A stretch of DNA of 63,307 nucleotides from assembly GCA_049514575.1 (NCBI GenBank), contig JBEKUX010000011.1, positions 1-63,307 on the forward strand. The letters run 5' to 3'. This document shows positions 63,283 through 63,307 of the stretch, piece after piece; positions within the stretch are counted from its first letter, which is position 1, and every line of letters starts with the position of its first letter. Under the pieces are notes generated by a model, which was not told where the DNA came from, searched no databases, and worked only from the letters and a program-made list of their open reading frames with translations. This stretch comes from BOG-1184 sp049514575 (GTDB taxonomy: Bacteria; Fibrobacterota; Chitinivibrionia; Chitinivibrionales; Chitinispirillaceae). Position numbers and translations under genes: made by a program.

Positions 63283-63307
63283 TTTTACTGTTCCTTCATT
63301 AATCCCA

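Overview
The window reads as a chromosome segment of a Gram-negative, didermic bacterium. It carries a SurA-like periplasmic chaperone, a large beta-rich outer-membrane-type protein, a Wza-type export protein with a Wzz homologue, and type VI secretion sheath genes. The SprA-like LSDQ/DFD-type strand motifs in the big surface protein suggest the FCB group, possibly Fibrobacterota. That placement is an inference from gene content and not from a marker phylogeny.

Layout. 1-9059 (minus strand): a truncated methyltransferase, a SurA-type PPIase, mfd, tRNA-Lys(TTT) and a 1170-codon surface protein. 9234-12574 (plus): an RpoD-family sigma factor, a NagD-like HAD phosphatase and a CDF metal transporter. 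12591-20581 (plus): nucleotide synthesis, with carA-carB, pyrG and purF. carA has a leader holding a promoter, a possible leader peptide and a terminator-like hairpin. Hairpin-rich repeats flank pyrG-purF. 20827-24497 (minus): a secreted protein, an RCC1-repeat lipoprotein, a metallophosphoesterase and an FHA protein. 24799-28534 (plus): a partner-switching operon (unknown 111-aa protein, anti-sigma-type ATPase, STAS-ATPase fusion, STAS protein), followed by an exported SurA/TPR protein. 28632-31202: glycogen phosphorylase. 31223-32582 (minus): three small envelope proteins. 32949-37137 (plus): an isolated type VI tail module, tssA-tssB-tssC-hcp, in which tssA appears to start at ATT.

37224-54146 is a surface-polysaccharide locus, mostly on the minus strand and visibly more AT-rich in its centre. 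It encodes an SLBB export protein, an O-antigen ligase/polymerase, a Wzz protein, two GT2 glycosyltransferases, two large polytopic proteins and a B12/radical SAM enzyme. It also has a DegT-fold enzyme whose PLP lysine is replaced by histidine, a split transketolase, a heptose-phosphate-type GHMP kinase, a sugar-1-P nucleotidyltransferase and an NAD-dependent epimerase. The last six look like a sugar-nucleotide pathway, perhaps for a heptose or a branched deoxysugar.

54263-62147 (plus) is a second glycan module: two close GT-C-like paralogues bracket a methyltransferase-GT2 fusion, a methyltransferase and a second B12/radical SAM enzyme, and an FkbM methyltransferase follows. The window ends with a MoxR AAA ATPase on the minus strand. 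No CRISPR array, transposase, integrase or rRNA was seen.
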